Part shown: piece after piece, positions 1 through 8,104 of the stretch
How the letters are laid out: each line of letters opens with the position of its first letter
Position numbering within the stretch: position 1 is the stretch's first letter
Source: Asparagopsis taxiformis
Lineage: Eukaryota; Rhodophyta; Florideophyceae; Bonnemaisoniales; Bonnemaisoniaceae
DNA: 24,927 bases
Reading direction: 5' to 3'
Assembly (NCBI GenBank): GCA_030407315.1
Contig: JALQPE010002465.1
Span: forward strand, 1 to 24,927
Position numbers and translations under genes: made by a program
Notes under the pieces: model-generated
Databases searched by the model: none
Seen by the model: the letters and a program-made list of their open reading frames with translations, nothing else
Told to the model about the DNA's origin: nothing

Positions 1-27
1 TTACACTACGGTGTGAGAATGAAAAAA

Positions 28-370
28 GACAGTAAATTTACTGTCTGAGGACAGTAAAAATTACTGTCTGGCCAAGACAGTGCGCGGAGACAGTAAAATT
101 TACTGTCTGGAAATTTCAGAATACTGCTGCAGCAGTAAACTGGCACGAAATCTGGACAGTACCAAAAACAGTAAAATTTACTGTCCAGAACAGTAAATTT
201 TACTGTCCGGAAGTGTTGCCGCCAGACAGTATGTGCAGACAGTACATTTTACTGTCTGAGGCAATGCATTGTATTGTATTACTGCACTGTCTGGGGAAAT
301 CTGTAGACAGTAGTGTAGATAGCAAATTGTATTGTCTGCGGTTAGTACCGTGCATTGGTTCACATTACTG
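28..370. repeat. Palindrome array 1 (GACAGTAAA/TTTACTGTC type)
   Basis: A dense array of short palindromes. Clear copies lie at 28-45 (18 bp, perfect), 50-68, 89-107 (9-bp arms around one A), 168-184, 190-206 and 238-256. Degenerate half-sites continue to about 370. The half-site is GACAGTAAA, and neighbouring copies are often separated by TGAG or TGG, so adjacent half-sites also form ACTGTC-TGAG-GACAGT. The array lies upstream of A1, as array 2 lies upstream of A2. Subterminal or promoter-proximal arrays bound by an element-encoded protein are known in CACTA and VANDAL transposons; that role here is inference. No gene is supported in 1-906. Confidence 0.85.
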
Positions 371-906
371 TCTGGTGGAGTGGACTTGAGAGGAAATATG
401 GAGCATAGTGTTGGTGTGAAGGTAAATATTGGAATGGTTTGTGGTATACGACTATAGTAATTGTGATGGTGCTTTACAGATAGTTCGGTGCAGGGAAGGT
501 AGATGTTGAATAGGACGTAGAATGAAAGATTGGGAGAACAGAACATATCTGGTTTGTCTCACCGTAAGGAGAGAATGCACAGAGTAGCTATATTATGTTG
601 AGTTTAGCATTTCAAATTATACCTATCTATCTTTGAATGAAAGTGTCGAGTAGGAGACGTCAGTCTGGTAGCGAGGTGTGGTATATACAGGACGTGGGTG
701 GTGGCAAAGGAAAGAATACGCACCATCCACCACTAAATTATGAAAAATAACCGTTACGGAGCACTGGGAAGCATTATTATTATGTAGAGTAGAACAGGAT
801 GGATGCATCCACTGAAATGATATTTGCTACAACACTGCTGTGCTAAGCGTGACATCCTTCCTTCAAAGCAATTCTCCTTTTAGCAAACTCCAATTGCAAG
901 GTCAAG
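371..906. other. Leader region upstream of A1
   Basis: No convincing coding region on either strand. The one element worth marking is AACCGTTAC at 749-757, 150 bp before the A1 start and matched at almost the same distance before A2. The rest is AT-rich and unassigned. Confidence 0.5.
749..757 (+). promoter_or_regulatory. AACCGTTAC motif upstream of A1 (MYB/MSA-like)
   Basis: AACCGTTAC, the complement of GTAACGGTT, contains the TAACGG core recognised by MYB proteins (established for plant and animal MYB sites and the MSA cell-cycle element). The same 8-9 bp recurs before A2 (5819-5827), B1 (4132-4140) and B2 (9631-9639). Spacing from its end to the ATG is 150 bp for A1 and 148 bp for A2. Recurrence at four gene starts supports a regulatory role, but binding is inferred. 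Confidence 0.45.
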
Positions 907-2409
907 ATGAATCCCGAAACCTCCGTAAGCATCGCCGCATTTTCCGAAATAACGCGTGAGGGCTTTTCGAACATCACTGCAGAGCTGAAAGCCCTGAGTG
1001 ATAAAATGGATGCCGTCGAGAAGAGCACCATTCAATTACGCGAGACTCTCGGAAATGTCGCCAACTTGTAGACAGTCTTGAAGACTGTCTCCATGCTAAA
1101 CACCGATATGCAGGAGGTCAAGAGCATCGTCGATGGGCTTCTGAGCCAGGGACAAGGACATCCGAAGAAGATCGCCTCCGAGAAGGACAGGGAACGTCTC
1201 CGCATTGCGCAGGATGCGGAGAAATCGTTCACGTTCGAAATGGTGTGTGCTGTGCTGTGTGCTGTTGTTCCAACGTACACGAAGGCAATGGTGGATAAGA
1301 GGGATAGGCATTTCAACGGATGCCAGCTAATCAATACGCTGATGTTCGCCAGGCAGAGCAATGAGCGAAAGGATGTGTTCAATAGGACGCTTGCCGGCCG
1401 GAACCACATTGAATTGCGCTGCCGAGTTGTGACCTCTTTAATCAAGAATACTCGTGAAAACAATTCTTTCAGACAGGGAGGAGACCGTTCCAGCTCCAAT
1501 GGAACGTCGGAAGGTATCGAACGGTGGAGGGCGCGGGGGTATGTGACTACCGGGACCATTGAGGAGACAATTCGCGGAACGGACTCTGCTCGCATGGATG
1601 GAATGCATGGGACGTCCGAGGGAAGTGATGGGGCCGCTCGAAAGCAGAAGCGAAGAAAGGTTGGTGACAATGGGCCGTTGCACAGAAAGGAGGTAGGCAT
1701 CACTGTGACGAAATCGGCACTCACGGCAGTGACCGGGTTTATGAACAAGTCCAGAGATCATGTGCGAAACCGGTTCATCCGAGATCTTGGATTCGTTCTA
1801 TACAGTGGGTTTCAAGGTTCAGTCCGAATGGAGCATCATTTGCACGACGGTGGGCTGGACATTGAGTCAGTTCCAAGTCTGTACTCGGCGCAGAGGAAAA
1901 TGAATGCAGCGGAGCGTGCAGCAATGGATGACAATAATATGAAGATTCTTCGCGACTTCATTGCGTTGCGAAAAGAAATGCTATTCAAAGTCGAGTACGA
2001 AGTTCAAATAATTGGAGAACCGGACAAGAGGTTTTTGACTAGGAGGATCAATTTAGTAGAGGTTGCACTGAACTTTGCAGTCGCCTACACGCAATGTTCT
2101 GATAAGAACATGTTCCTGCGACGTTCAGAATACTCCTTGCAATTCATCTACATACTTGCATACGGGTTCCGAACGATTTTGAAATTTCAAAGTGGAGCAG
2201 AGGTGAAAGGAGCGCAAATCCGGGAAATCAATGAAGCAGTAAAACTGCTTCTTCCCGGGGAGCGGGTGAGTAGTTGGTTCATGAATGAGGAGGTTTTGAC
2301 TATATCGCGTGATAGATATGAAGAACTGAATGTAGACGATGGGGGGAATCAGTGCTGGAGGAGAGCTTCAGGTCTATGGAAGTGGACGGAGGAGATGCAG
2401 AATATGTGA
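907..2409 (+). pseudogene. A1: A-family protein, interrupted by an in-frame TAG
   Basis: Paralogue of A2 at 5975-7498, of nearly the same length (500 codons against 507) and collinear throughout. Reading from ATG 907 gives MNPETSVSIAAFSEITREGF, matching the A2 N-terminus (REGF shared), then an in-frame TAG at 1069-1071. The frame continues without shift to TGA at 2407-2409; the downstream open part contains DGLLSQ, LFKVEYEVQI and MFLRRSEYSLQF, each with an A2 counterpart. The N-terminus looks like a coiled coil, and a basic cluster (ARKQKRRK) near residue 245 could be a nuclear localisation signal. No known family was recognised. A shortened protein from an internal start (ATG 1093) or TAG readthrough is possible, but decay fits the state of B1 and C1. 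An AATAAA follows at 2495. Confidence 0.75.
1070..1090 (+). repeat. Perfect 21-bp palindrome at the A1 internal stop
   Basis: AGACAGTCTT-G-AAGACTGTCT has 10-bp perfect arms around one base and overlaps the last two bases of the in-frame TAG at 1069-1071. Its outer GACAGT/ACTGTC matches the half-sites of array 1. The corresponding part of A2 has no such palindrome. Confidence 0.7.
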
Positions 2410-2725
2410 AGGTATTCGTCGATGATTAAATCGAGAATGAAGGGGAGTAGTATCGGATGAAACCAGTTTCGGTGTAGTAGACGAAGAATGAAGAAATAAA
2501 ATTTCTGTTGAGTTGAATTTTGTAATAGATGGAAGTAGATAGATACGAGACATCAGGAAACCAGTCAGACGATAGTGTCAAGTCGAAGGAACGGCGCAGA
2601 GACAGGTAGTGGAATAGTCGAAGTAGGAAGGGGCGAGGGTATCCGTCTTTACTAGAAATTGATGGCCACAGGAGCTCTAGAATGGAATACCCAGGAACAG
2701 GATAACTACGGATAGGTGTGCTTTA
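2410..2725. other. Spacer between the convergent genes A1 and B1
   Basis: Intergenic, with no coding support. It contains AATAAA at 2495-2500, about 86 bases after the A1 stop, a candidate poly(A) signal. The matching A2-B2 spacer is about twice as long and carries two palindromic repeats that are missing here. Confidence 0.5.
2495..2500 (+). terminator. Candidate poly(A) signal AATAAA after A1
   Basis: Canonical AATAAA about 86 nt after the A1 stop. Short motif, so weak evidence alone. Confidence 0.3.
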
Positions 2726-4087
2726 TCATTTTTGCTCCGGACTGCAGGTGGCAGGTGGAGGAGAGGGTGGGTGGGTAGTGTCTGAATCCACATTGAAGCC
2801 AAGACGAGAGATAGCCTCATAGCCAATGTCTTCAAGCTCCTGGCATGTAGTAGTACCACTGAAAATACAGCAAGGTAAGCGTAGATGTAGTGTACCAAAC
2901 GTCTCTGCGGTTGATAGAGGCTGGAAAGTGCTGTAACAAGCTCGGCGCTGAATACGTCTCCACAATAACGAAAACGTTGCTCCATAGGTAACAGTAGCCT
3001 TATCACGTAGGTGGAAAGAGTCCAAGATGCTAGACTGTGATAGTTGGCTAAGGCATAGGGGATGTAAAAATGTATTGTTGACGTGGTCAAACTCGTAGGA
3101 GTCTCTGCAAAGAACTGTCATACGTTGGTCTGGGCTGGACAGGACGTAAGCAGATGAGCCGACGAGAAATGCGGAAGAAGGAGCATCATGAGAGCAATCA
3201 ACGTCGACTAGATTTCCTAAAATTCGGACAATCGATGAGCTGCCTCCATCGCGTTCCGCCCTGCTCTTCACAAATATTTTCTGGAACCCGTGTTGCGAGG
3301 TACCTATGGAGTCACATAGTGCCTAAAAGGTGGGGAAAATGATGGAAAGATCCGACTCATTTCCAGAGAGAAAGGTGATGTCCTCAAAGGACGGCTGGAA
3401 GAGAACGTCACGATTCTCTTTCGCCTTGCATTGAATGGCAATAGGGCGGAATTGAGCAAGGGAGCAGTCAGCCTGTACTCTGATTTCTTCTTGCGATGTT
3501 TGTCGCATTCCCCTGGAGTGCTCCGATTTTGTCATCCGGAGGGAGAGGGGCTTGTCCGTGTACACACCAAGCTTCTGAAACAGAATGCTACATACAGTCA
3601 GAGCAGAAGAGGTCATGGAGCTGTTGGAATCGAATGGAGGGGGAAGAGGATGTTTGGCAGCTGACTCCAGCTTTTCCAATCTTGCCAGCATTTCTGCTAT
3701 GGTCTTCTTCATTTGATCCGCAGTGCAATCTTGAAGGATGCCGCGGTGGCGGTGGCGAGTGTGGTCAATGCCGTAGTCCGGGTCTCTCTCTGCTGGGGAT
3801 GCAGTTGAGTCCATACTGCGAAGCTCACCACTTCGCCACGGGAGAACCCTTCCGGAATCCTTGTTGACGAGCTCATTACGATCTGAGATCTTGACTTGAG
3901 AAAGGGTAGAGTCGAAACCATATTCAGCTTTGTATTCGAGCAATGCATGGAGGAATGGGTCTGTTTCAGTCTTGACCTGAGTAATTTCCTTGACGATTGC
4001 AGACCACCAGACAATTTTTCGTTTCCTCCCAAACGGTCGAAGTTCCCATTGCACTTCTATAACGTCGTTTGAAGCGAGAGGAAGCAT
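2726..4087 (-). pseudogene. B1: B-family protein, interrupted by an in-frame TAG
   Basis: Paralogue of B2 (8105-9493), 454 codons against 463. ATG at 4085-4087 opens a frame running to TAG at 3323-3325; the same frame then continues without shift to TGA at 2726. Around the stop, FPTF-stop-ALCDS aligns without a gap to FGTYYDLCN in B2, so the TAG stands where B2 has Tyr. The N-terminus (IEVQWELR, then VVW-type WW residues) shares the possible Tudor/Agenet-like pattern of B2. The C-terminal half (SSSIVRILG, CIFSG, ELEDIGYEAI) matches B2 closely. The gene converges on A1 and diverges from C1. It is probably a single-substitution pseudogene; readthrough is a less likely alternative. The family is otherwise unknown. 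Confidence 0.75.
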
Positions 4088-4600
4088 GTTGGGATAGCCA
4101 TGGGATAGAATTGTTGTATTAGTGAAAGCCTAACCGTTACCTTCTGCTAAAGAGTAGTATATACTAGGAGGATTGGAAAGGTCGAGAAGAGATGTTTAGG
4201 TGGTGTAGAAATAGAATGGACAATTGACAAAATTGACACGTCAGTGTGGATGATGTCTGCCATGAACTGATTGCAGCATAAAATTTGATGTGAATAATCG
4301 TTCTAGAAGTGAATGTCGGATGCATACGATTGGACTACAAAGATACGCTTAGAGATGTTACGGGGCCCAATAAATTGCATGGAAAAATATTTTGAGTATT
4401 ACTTTAGTATTACATTGATTATTGAGCTAACAGTCGATGTAGTTATCTTGTAAAGGTTCGGACAGGGGTGGAAAGGAAACAGCCACCGAAGTGCTACCAC
4501 TCGCTGACACTTTGTTTTAAACAACCAACTTCTGCTTTGCGCCACCCTGGTCAAGCAGCAACCAACTACCCCTTTCTTAAAAACTCTACCTTTGTTCGCC
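4088..4600. other. Divergent B1/C1 intergenic region
   Basis: No coding support. AACCGTTAC at 4132-4140 lies 45 bp upstream of the B1 start. No TAACGG site was seen close to the C1 start, although C2 has one (TAACGGC near 10158). Confidence 0.45.
4132..4140 (+). promoter_or_regulatory. AACCGTTAC motif upstream of B1
   Basis: Same MYB/MSA-like core as at 749, 5819 and 9631. It is 45 bp upstream of the B1 start, in the opposite orientation to the gene, whereas the other three read AACCGTTAC or GACCGTTAC on the coding strand. Confidence 0.4.
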
Positions 4601-5344
4601 ATGGAAGGAACGTTCCACAATCACGGTGAAAAGCACGACGGATGGGTGTTCATAGACCCCAATCAAGTCAGCAAATTCGTATCGATTCGCGATGTTGATG
4701 CAAGTCATGTGGAAGCGCTCATGGAGAGCATTCGCAACAGCGGTTATGACACAGCTCATCCCGTGACTGGCAGGTTTCGAGAAGGCGTTCTGGAGATATT
4801 GGATGGAGCGCACCGGTGCATGGCAATTGTACGTGGAATGGAGAAGGGCGTCTTTCCTCCTGGCGTTACGATTTCTATGCGAGAAGAGTCTATCGTGGCG
4901 GACACCAACAGCAGTACTGCTGTTGTGCTGGACCGTGTGAGAGCAACGACATCCAACGACATTGCAGGCCTGCAAAGGCGCATGATGTTTGTTGAGTATC
5001 TGATGATCGCCGTTGATCTCAGAGACGAGTACTGGGTCCAAAAAGGAAAGGAAAAGTACGCTCATATTTCGTCTGTGAGGATGGCTGATGTGTTGGGCTG
5101 GATCAAATCCTGCGATCCAAGCAGCCAAATTGCTTCAAGCCTGAGTGGTAAACCGCAGTACAGCTCATGCATGTCTATCCGGCTGTGCTTCGGCCGTATC
5201 ACCGAGCAGAAGATTCGAGTTCGATTGATTTGCGTCTGTGGCAAATGTTTTGTCATGCATGGGGACTCAATGCAGACACTACTGAGTTTGAGATCAAAAA
5301 ATTTAGTAAATTTACTGCCTGAGGCAGTAAAAATCACTGCCTGA
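4601..5344 (+). pseudogene. C1: truncated, frameshifted ParB-like fragment
   Basis: This corresponds to the first ~240 residues of C2. ATG at 4601 begins MEGTFHNHGEKHDGW; the ParB/sulfiredoxin-fold motif DGAHR is at residues 68-72, and VEYLMIAVDLRDEYW matches IEYLNLTLDLRDGYW in C2. After KPQYSSCM (about 5170) homology to C2 moves to another frame (VLRPYHRAED against VLRPYSRIEE, LWQMFCHAWG against LWQLFCIVWG), so there is a frameshift. Homology then stops at about 5300, where palindrome array 2 starts. The methyltransferase and SET parts present in C2 are missing. As it stands this is a 5' remnant, not a functional C gene, although the ParB-like domain itself would be intact in a translated product. 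Confidence 0.8.
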
Positions 5345-5653
5345 ACAATGTAGTGCCTGAGGCAGTAAAATTACTATTTTAATTTTTTCAGTTCTAGTGC
5401 CGCAGGCAGTAAAATACAAAATTTCCTGGCAGTACGGTATGTAGCAGAATTCAGTACTGTACGATAGCAAATTATAGTAATTTTTGCTGGTACCACAGGG
5501 CAGTAGTGCAACGCAGTATTTTTGATGATTTTTGCAATGGAATGTACTGCCATACAGTACTGCCCTGGCAAATGACCTGGCATTAGAATCAGGCAGTAAA
5601 ATATACTGGCTCCGGCAGTGAATTGTACTGTGTACTGCCTGCAAGTACTGCCT
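5303..5653. repeat. Palindrome array 2 (GGCAGTAAA/TTTACTGCC type)
   Basis: Homologous in layout to array 1, but the half-site is GGCAGTAAA instead of GACAGTAAA. Clear parts are AGTAAATTTACTGCC from 5305, GGCAGTAAAAATCACTGCC at 5323-5341 and back-to-back half-sites ACTGCC-TGA-GGCAGT at 5314-5328. Further GGCAGT/ACTGCC half-sites continue to about 5653. The base change is present in both arms, so symmetry is kept. The array abuts the broken end of C1 and precedes A2, so it marks the module boundary. Confidence 0.8.
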
Positions 5654-5974
5654 TGATAGTAATTGGTGATTGGTATTTTCTGAGATTCAATGTTGCAATA
5701 GTTGTCCAGGATAGGGTTGTACAATGTGTTCGCATGTGAGTTCAAGTAGAGAAGAGAGGAAACTATTCTGAAGCTACTAGTAGTGAGAAGTGTAGAGGAT
5801 GCATGGTCACATGGAAATGACCGTTACAAAAAAGGTAGGAGAAAATCGGTCGTTTTCCGAGGATATGAGTAGAGTAGTTGGCATTATTTGTTACTATTGC
5901 TAGCATTCTCGTTGCAGGAAAAGCGTTTGGAGTGACACTCTGCGATTGGAACGAGAGGCGAAGTTTGACGGAAG
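5654..5974. other. Leader region upstream of A2
   Basis: Non-coding as far as can be seen. It contains GACCGTTAC at 5819-5827, 148 bp before the A2 ATG, the counterpart of the A1 site. Confidence 0.45.
5819..5827 (+). promoter_or_regulatory. GACCGTTAC motif upstream of A2
   Basis: MYB/MSA-like core, 148 bp from its end to the A2 ATG, nearly identical to the 150 bp at A1. Retained spacing in two diverged copies suggests it matters for A-gene expression; this is inference. Confidence 0.45.
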
Positions 5975-7498
5975 ATGGAATCTCAGCGTCGTGAGGAAAA
6001 TCCAAATGACTGCCTAGCAGGGATTATTCGAGAGGGATTCAGGACAGTGACTGGGGAAGTTCGTCGTATTGGGGAGAGGATGGATGAAATCGACGATGAT
6101 CGAACGTCCCAACGCCAGCAAATCGAAAAGCTGATGAGTCGCGTCGAGTTTATAGTAACGGAATTACAGGGTGTGAAAGACATCTGTGATGGTTTATTAC
6201 AGCAGAGTCAGGGCAATTCGAAGAAGGGGATGACTGACAAGGACAGGGACCGTTTGCGCATCTCGCAGTCAGCAGAACTATCGTTTTCTTACAATTTTCT
6301 GTGTGCAGTATTTGGAACTGTTGTACCTTTGCTGGTCGACAAGATTGATGCTGGGGCGACAATTTACACCAACCAAGGAATCTACGACCTCCGTGGTTGC
6401 AGGTTGCTCTCTGCAATGATGTTTGCGAAGCAGAGCAATGACAAGAGGGATGTGTTCCAATCCAACACCGGGAAGAACAACATCGAGCTTCGATTCCAAG
6501 TGGTGATGTCTCTCCTGCGGAACATTCAGAAGGAAAAGTCGGGTACAGGCCGTACAGTGGAAGGCTCGAGCTCTGGACGCGATTCGAATGCGTTCAACGT
6601 CTGGAAGGAGAACAAGTACATTCCGGACAAAATAATCGAAGAAGTTGTTTATGGTGCCACTGGCGATGGCCGAAACCAGCCTGCAGGAAGCATTGACGGA
6701 GGGGCTAGGAAGCGGAGGAAAACAGATGGAAATGGTGGACAGTTGAGCAAGCGTGAAATATCTTTGGCTGTTACGAAAGTTGCGCTGACAAAGGTGCTCG
6801 GTTTCCTGAACAAGTCTAGAGAGCAGGTGCGCCATCGATTCCTTGTCGAACTGGGGTTCGCTCTAGTCTTGGAAACGGACGCCTCTATCACTTTCGAGTT
6901 TCCAACTCACGATCTCATTCGAGATATGGATGTTATCCCCGATACCCGTGTGACCAACGGAAATCTAAGGCCTGAGGAACGGAAAGTTGTGGATGACAAG
7001 AATTCCGAGATCTTGATACAATTCATCGCTGAGCGGAAAGAGATGGTTGTCATCATTCAGTACGAAGTCGAGATATCGGGATGTGTGGCCAAAAGGATGA
7101 TTCGAAGGAGAATCAATATCCTGGAGGTAGCCCTGAACACTGCAATTGCTTTCCTTCAATGCACGAGTAGAATGGTTTTCCTGCGACGTTCCTGCAATTC
7201 ACTCAGATTTGTCTATGCAATCGCTTCCGGGATTCTAGGAATTTTCAAGGTACAATCAGGTCAGACCTTCGAAGAAAGTGTACAAGACGAGCTCAAACAA
7301 TTAGGAAAGGCGATGTTGCCGAGTGAGCGAATCTGTAAGAGGCATCTCTGCGAAGATGTACTGACAATTACTAACGAAAAATTCGATGAACAACACTTGG
7401 AACAGCGTAGTACCGCGTTTGAGGAGGATAGCGGACATGGAAATGAAGAAGATGGGAGTGAAAGCTACGTTGAAGTTTTCCTTGATGAGGAAGATTGA
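5975..7498 (+). CDS. A2: intact A-family protein, unknown function
   Basis: 507 aa from ATG 5975 to TGA. No known family was recognised. Residues ~10-80 are rich in heptad-like hydrophobics and charge (GIIREGF, RRIGERMDEID, IEKLMSRVEFIVTEL), suggesting a coiled coil and oligomerisation. A basic cluster, RKRRK at 245-249, could be a nuclear localisation signal. The C-terminal half has the segments most conserved with A1 (EVEISG, RRINILEVALN, MVFLRRS from residue 400), followed by an acidic tail (GHGNEEDGSESY...DEED). It converges on B2 and lies just downstream of palindrome array 2, so it is one candidate for an array-binding or anti-silencing accessory protein, by analogy to TnpA/VANC proteins of plant transposons. 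No sequence similarity to those proteins was seen. Intact, unlike A1. Confidence 0.85.
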   Translation: MESQRREENPNDCLAGIIREGFRTVTGEVRRIGERMDEIDDDRTSQRQQIEKLMSRVEFIVTELQGVKDICDGLLQQSQGNSKKGMTDKDRDRLRISQSAELSFSYNFLCAVFGTVVPLLVDKIDAGATIYTNQGIYDLRGCRLLSAMMFAKQSNDKRDVFQSNTGKNNIELRFQVVMSLLRNIQKEKSGTGRTVEGSSSGRDSNAFNVWKENKYIPDKIIEEVVYGATGDGRNQPAGSIDGGARKRRKTDGNGGQLSKREISLAVTKVALTKVLGFLNKSREQVRHRFLVELGFALVLETDASITFEFPTHDLIRDMDVIPDTRVTNGNLRPEERKVVDDKNSEILIQFIAERKEMVVIIQYEVEISGCVAKRMIRRRINILEVALNTAIAFLQCTSRMVFLRRSCNSLRFVYAIASGILGIFKVQSGQTFEESVQDELKQLGKAMLPSERICKRHLCEDVLTITNEKFDEQHLEQRSTAFEEDSGHGNEEDGSESYVEVFLDEED

Positions 7499-8104
7499 TA
7501 ATGGAAGCGGATAAGTAAAGTTTCATAACCTTTGAAGTAAAATAATTACGACGAGGCAGACTGAGGAGAAATAGAAACCTTTAGATATGAAACTGTCTAG
7601 GATATGAGTGGAAAAGGTGCACCCTAGCATGCTACGTACTACATGGTGTACTGGAAACAATAGCTATCGTTCTTATTTTTCAGCTCACTCTGCGACTAGA
7701 AAGCGTCATGTCTACTACGGTTAAGAGTTTTACCCTGTCATTGAGCACGCCTCTAGTAGCTTCGGGGCCTGTGCAGTCCCATCCAATGCCGTAGCTCCAC
7801 CTGGCAGAGTAGTGCGGAAAATAATACCGGGTATTATTTTGAGGAATATTTTGCCAAGTGGAGGGCAATCATTCGTACCGACTACAGGCGATCCCTGGAC
7901 GAAACCTAAGAATAATACCCGGTATTATTTTCAGGGATATTTTCCAAGTGGAGGGCAATCATTGTTACAGAATGCAGACAGTCCCTGGACGAAGGAACAG
8001 GCCAGAAAGATACGGAGCATATATCGATGGATACCATCGACTTAATCGAGGTTGGCTAATTCTGAACAGTCTTGTAGACCCATCTAGAAAAGATAGAAAA
8101 CGTT
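7499..8104. other. Spacer between the convergent genes A2 and B2
   Basis: Non-coding. The first ~300 bases hold nothing recognisable. The rest contains a pair of tandemly repeated palindromic elements at about 7818-7964; short open frames across them are by-products of the repeats. Confidence 0.5.
7818..7964. repeat. AATAATACC palindrome family, cluster a (2 copies)
   Basis: Copy 1 (7818-7840) is a perfect 23-bp palindrome AAAATAATACC-G-GGTATTATTTT. Copy 2 (7911-7929) is AATAATACC-C-GGTATTATT. Each is followed by a related segment (ATATTTTGCCAAGTGGAGGGCAATCA and its near copy), and CCCTGGACGAA is repeated too, so this is a tandem duplication with a ~91-bp period. Related clusters lie at about 13.9, 17.9 and 22.2 kb. 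The centre is G in one copy and C in the other, so the element seems to be present in both orientations. Confidence 0.8.

Noticed and set aside
28..370. CRISPR array
   Set aside because: Repeats are self-complementary, closely packed and lack regular unique spacers; there are no cas genes, and the setting is eukaryotic.
178..808. Minus-strand open frames before A1
   Set aside because: No paralogue, motif or codon signal; they read through the palindrome array and AT-rich leader.
907..4087. General reassignment of TAG to an amino acid
   Set aside because: C2 ends naturally at TAG directly after its SET domain, and only module 1, which is decayed in C1 too, has internal TAGs.
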